NCBI RefSeq assembly: GCF_937912035.1
Contig: NZ_CALDPF010000039.1
Location: forward strand, 168,546 to 232,545
Source: an uncultured Bacteroides sp.
Lineage (GTDB): Bacteria; Bacteroidota; Bacteroidia; Bacteroidales; Bacteroidaceae
Reading direction: 5' to 3'
Length of the DNA stretch: 64,000 nt
A program made the position numbers and the translations under genes. Positions 63,375-64,000 of the stretch are shown here, in pieces (within the stretch, counting starts at the first letter, position 1; each line of letters begins with the position of its first letter). The notes beneath the pieces were generated by a model, which had not been told where the DNA came from, ran no database searches, and worked only from the letters and a program-made list of their open reading frames with translations.

Positions 63375-63938
63375 TTAATATGTTTGATTTATTAATTCAA
63401 TCGTTTCTTTTATAACTTTTTGAGGAGTGGTAAAAGGATTTTCATTAAAAGTATTTGGCATAGTGAGGATCAGTTGTTTGATATCATATTCTTGTAGTCT
63501 GGCTGCCCATACTTCATAAATACTGTTATAATTTTTATGAATATTATTGCTGGTTTGGTGAGATAAATAGCGAGTTATATGGTCCTGTTTGTATTTATAA
63601 TAGTCTTTGTTGTCTTCATTTATTTTTCTGCATCCTTTATAGGCTTGTAAAAGTTTTAAAATGAACTCTTTGTCAGGTATCTGCTGCATCAGCGCTGAGC
63701 TTTTCAGTACTTCTAGCGCATCTTCCGAATACTCACAATTTTCATACGCAAAAGGAGCATTGGCATTGTTTTCTAAAATAGAAGCTTTAATGGTTTGAAG
63801 TGAATCCTGTTTTTGTATTAACAATCGGAAGAAATTAATTTCATTTAAATATGCGGCTTCGGCCTGATTGATACTTTTTAAATTCTCTTCTAATTCCATT
63901 TTTATCATTTGCATACTTTTATTTATGTTTTTAATCAT
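63375..63938 (-). CDS. Hypothetical helical protein, 187 residues
   Basis: No signal peptide or membrane helix is seen. The first about 60 residues are amphipathic and coiled-coil-like (MIKMELEENLKSINQAEAAY), and the rest is mainly helical. In-frame, a TGA lies 9 bp upstream of the ATG, so the start is not further out. The start resembles the soluble part of some Bacteroidetes membrane-anchored coiled-coil proteins that have a leading membrane helix; if so, this could be a version that lost its N-terminus. The family is not recognised. Confidence 0.6.
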   Translation of the reverse strand: MIKNINKSMQMIKMELEENLKSINQAEAAYLNEINFFRLLIQKQDSLQTIKASILENNANAPFAYENCEYSEDALEVLKSSALMQQIPDKEFILKLLQAYKGCRKINEDNKDYYKYKQDHITRYLSHQTSNNIHKNYNSIYEVWAARLQEYDIKQLILTMPNTFNENPFTTPQKVIKETIELINQTY

Positions 63939-64000
63939 GTTTTGTCAAGCAAAAACAAGTACTGAATCTTTTACATTAAAATTTACTACTATAACCCTAA

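Noticed and set aside
1..64000. CRISPR array, tRNA, rRNA, insertion sequence or prophage
   Set aside because: No regularly spaced long repeats, no tRNA-like cloverleaf or CCA ends, and no transposase or integrase motif was noticed.

Overview
The window comes from an AT-rich member of the Bacteroidales, most likely the Bacteroidaceae (Bacteroides or Phocaeicola). The support is a SusC/SusD pair, a hybrid two-component system, Bacteroidetes-type promoters (TAnnTTTG with an upstream TTG/TTTG), SPII lipoproteins with LSSC-like lipoboxes, a NigD-like protein, RprX/RprY and an EF-G2 paralogue. From memory, the order EF-G2, rprX/rprY, MarR, rpsF-rpsR-rplI resembles the B. thetaiotaomicron chromosome. 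I see no rRNA, tRNA, CRISPR array, insertion sequence or phage gene.

Positions 1-28929 are one polysaccharide utilization locus (PUL). A leftward block reads GH20 lipoprotein, SusC, SusD, GH2 beta-galactosidase, a clan-A glycosidase, a GH20-GH18 two-enzyme fusion, two serine-type sulfatases, and a GH2 enzyme cut by the window edge. Divergent to it lie a 1318-residue hybrid two-component regulator and two more GH20 lipoproteins. The set of beta-galactosidases, beta-N-acetylhexosaminidases, a GH18 endo-type domain and sulfatases fits a sulfated host glycan with Gal-GlcNAc units (mucin O-glycan, keratan-sulfate-like chains, or N-glycan antennae). The substrate is inferred, not shown.

Positions 29016-38858 hold a FabK/nitronate-monooxygenase-like flavoprotein, a membrane acyltransferase divergent from it across a region with a repeated 15-bp motif, a subtilisin-like protease followed by xseA-xseB, an unusual pair (polytopic membrane protein plus a c-heme-motif beta-propeller lipoprotein), and ilvE. 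Positions 39116-40673 are a three-gene cassette of unknown function (PH-like protein and two small membrane proteins).

Positions 40780-56054 are mostly housekeeping: trmB, an Mrp-type ATPase without its usual CxxC, a TsaC/Sua5 protein, a ClC channel with CBS domains, fmt, a NigD-like lipoprotein whose 3' end overlaps fmt antiparallel, an ECF sigma factor with a fused anti-sigma/beta-barrel partner, rpe, comEC, a DHH phosphoesterase, a small lipoprotein, glmM and hemW. Positions 56055-64000 hold a large hairpin in the hemW/EF-G2 divergent region, the EF-G paralogue with altered GTPase motifs, rprX-rprY, a 58-residue membrane protein, a MarR regulator, the rpsF-rpsR-rplI operon, and an unrecognised 187-residue protein. 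Several Rho-independent hairpins mark transcription-unit ends.
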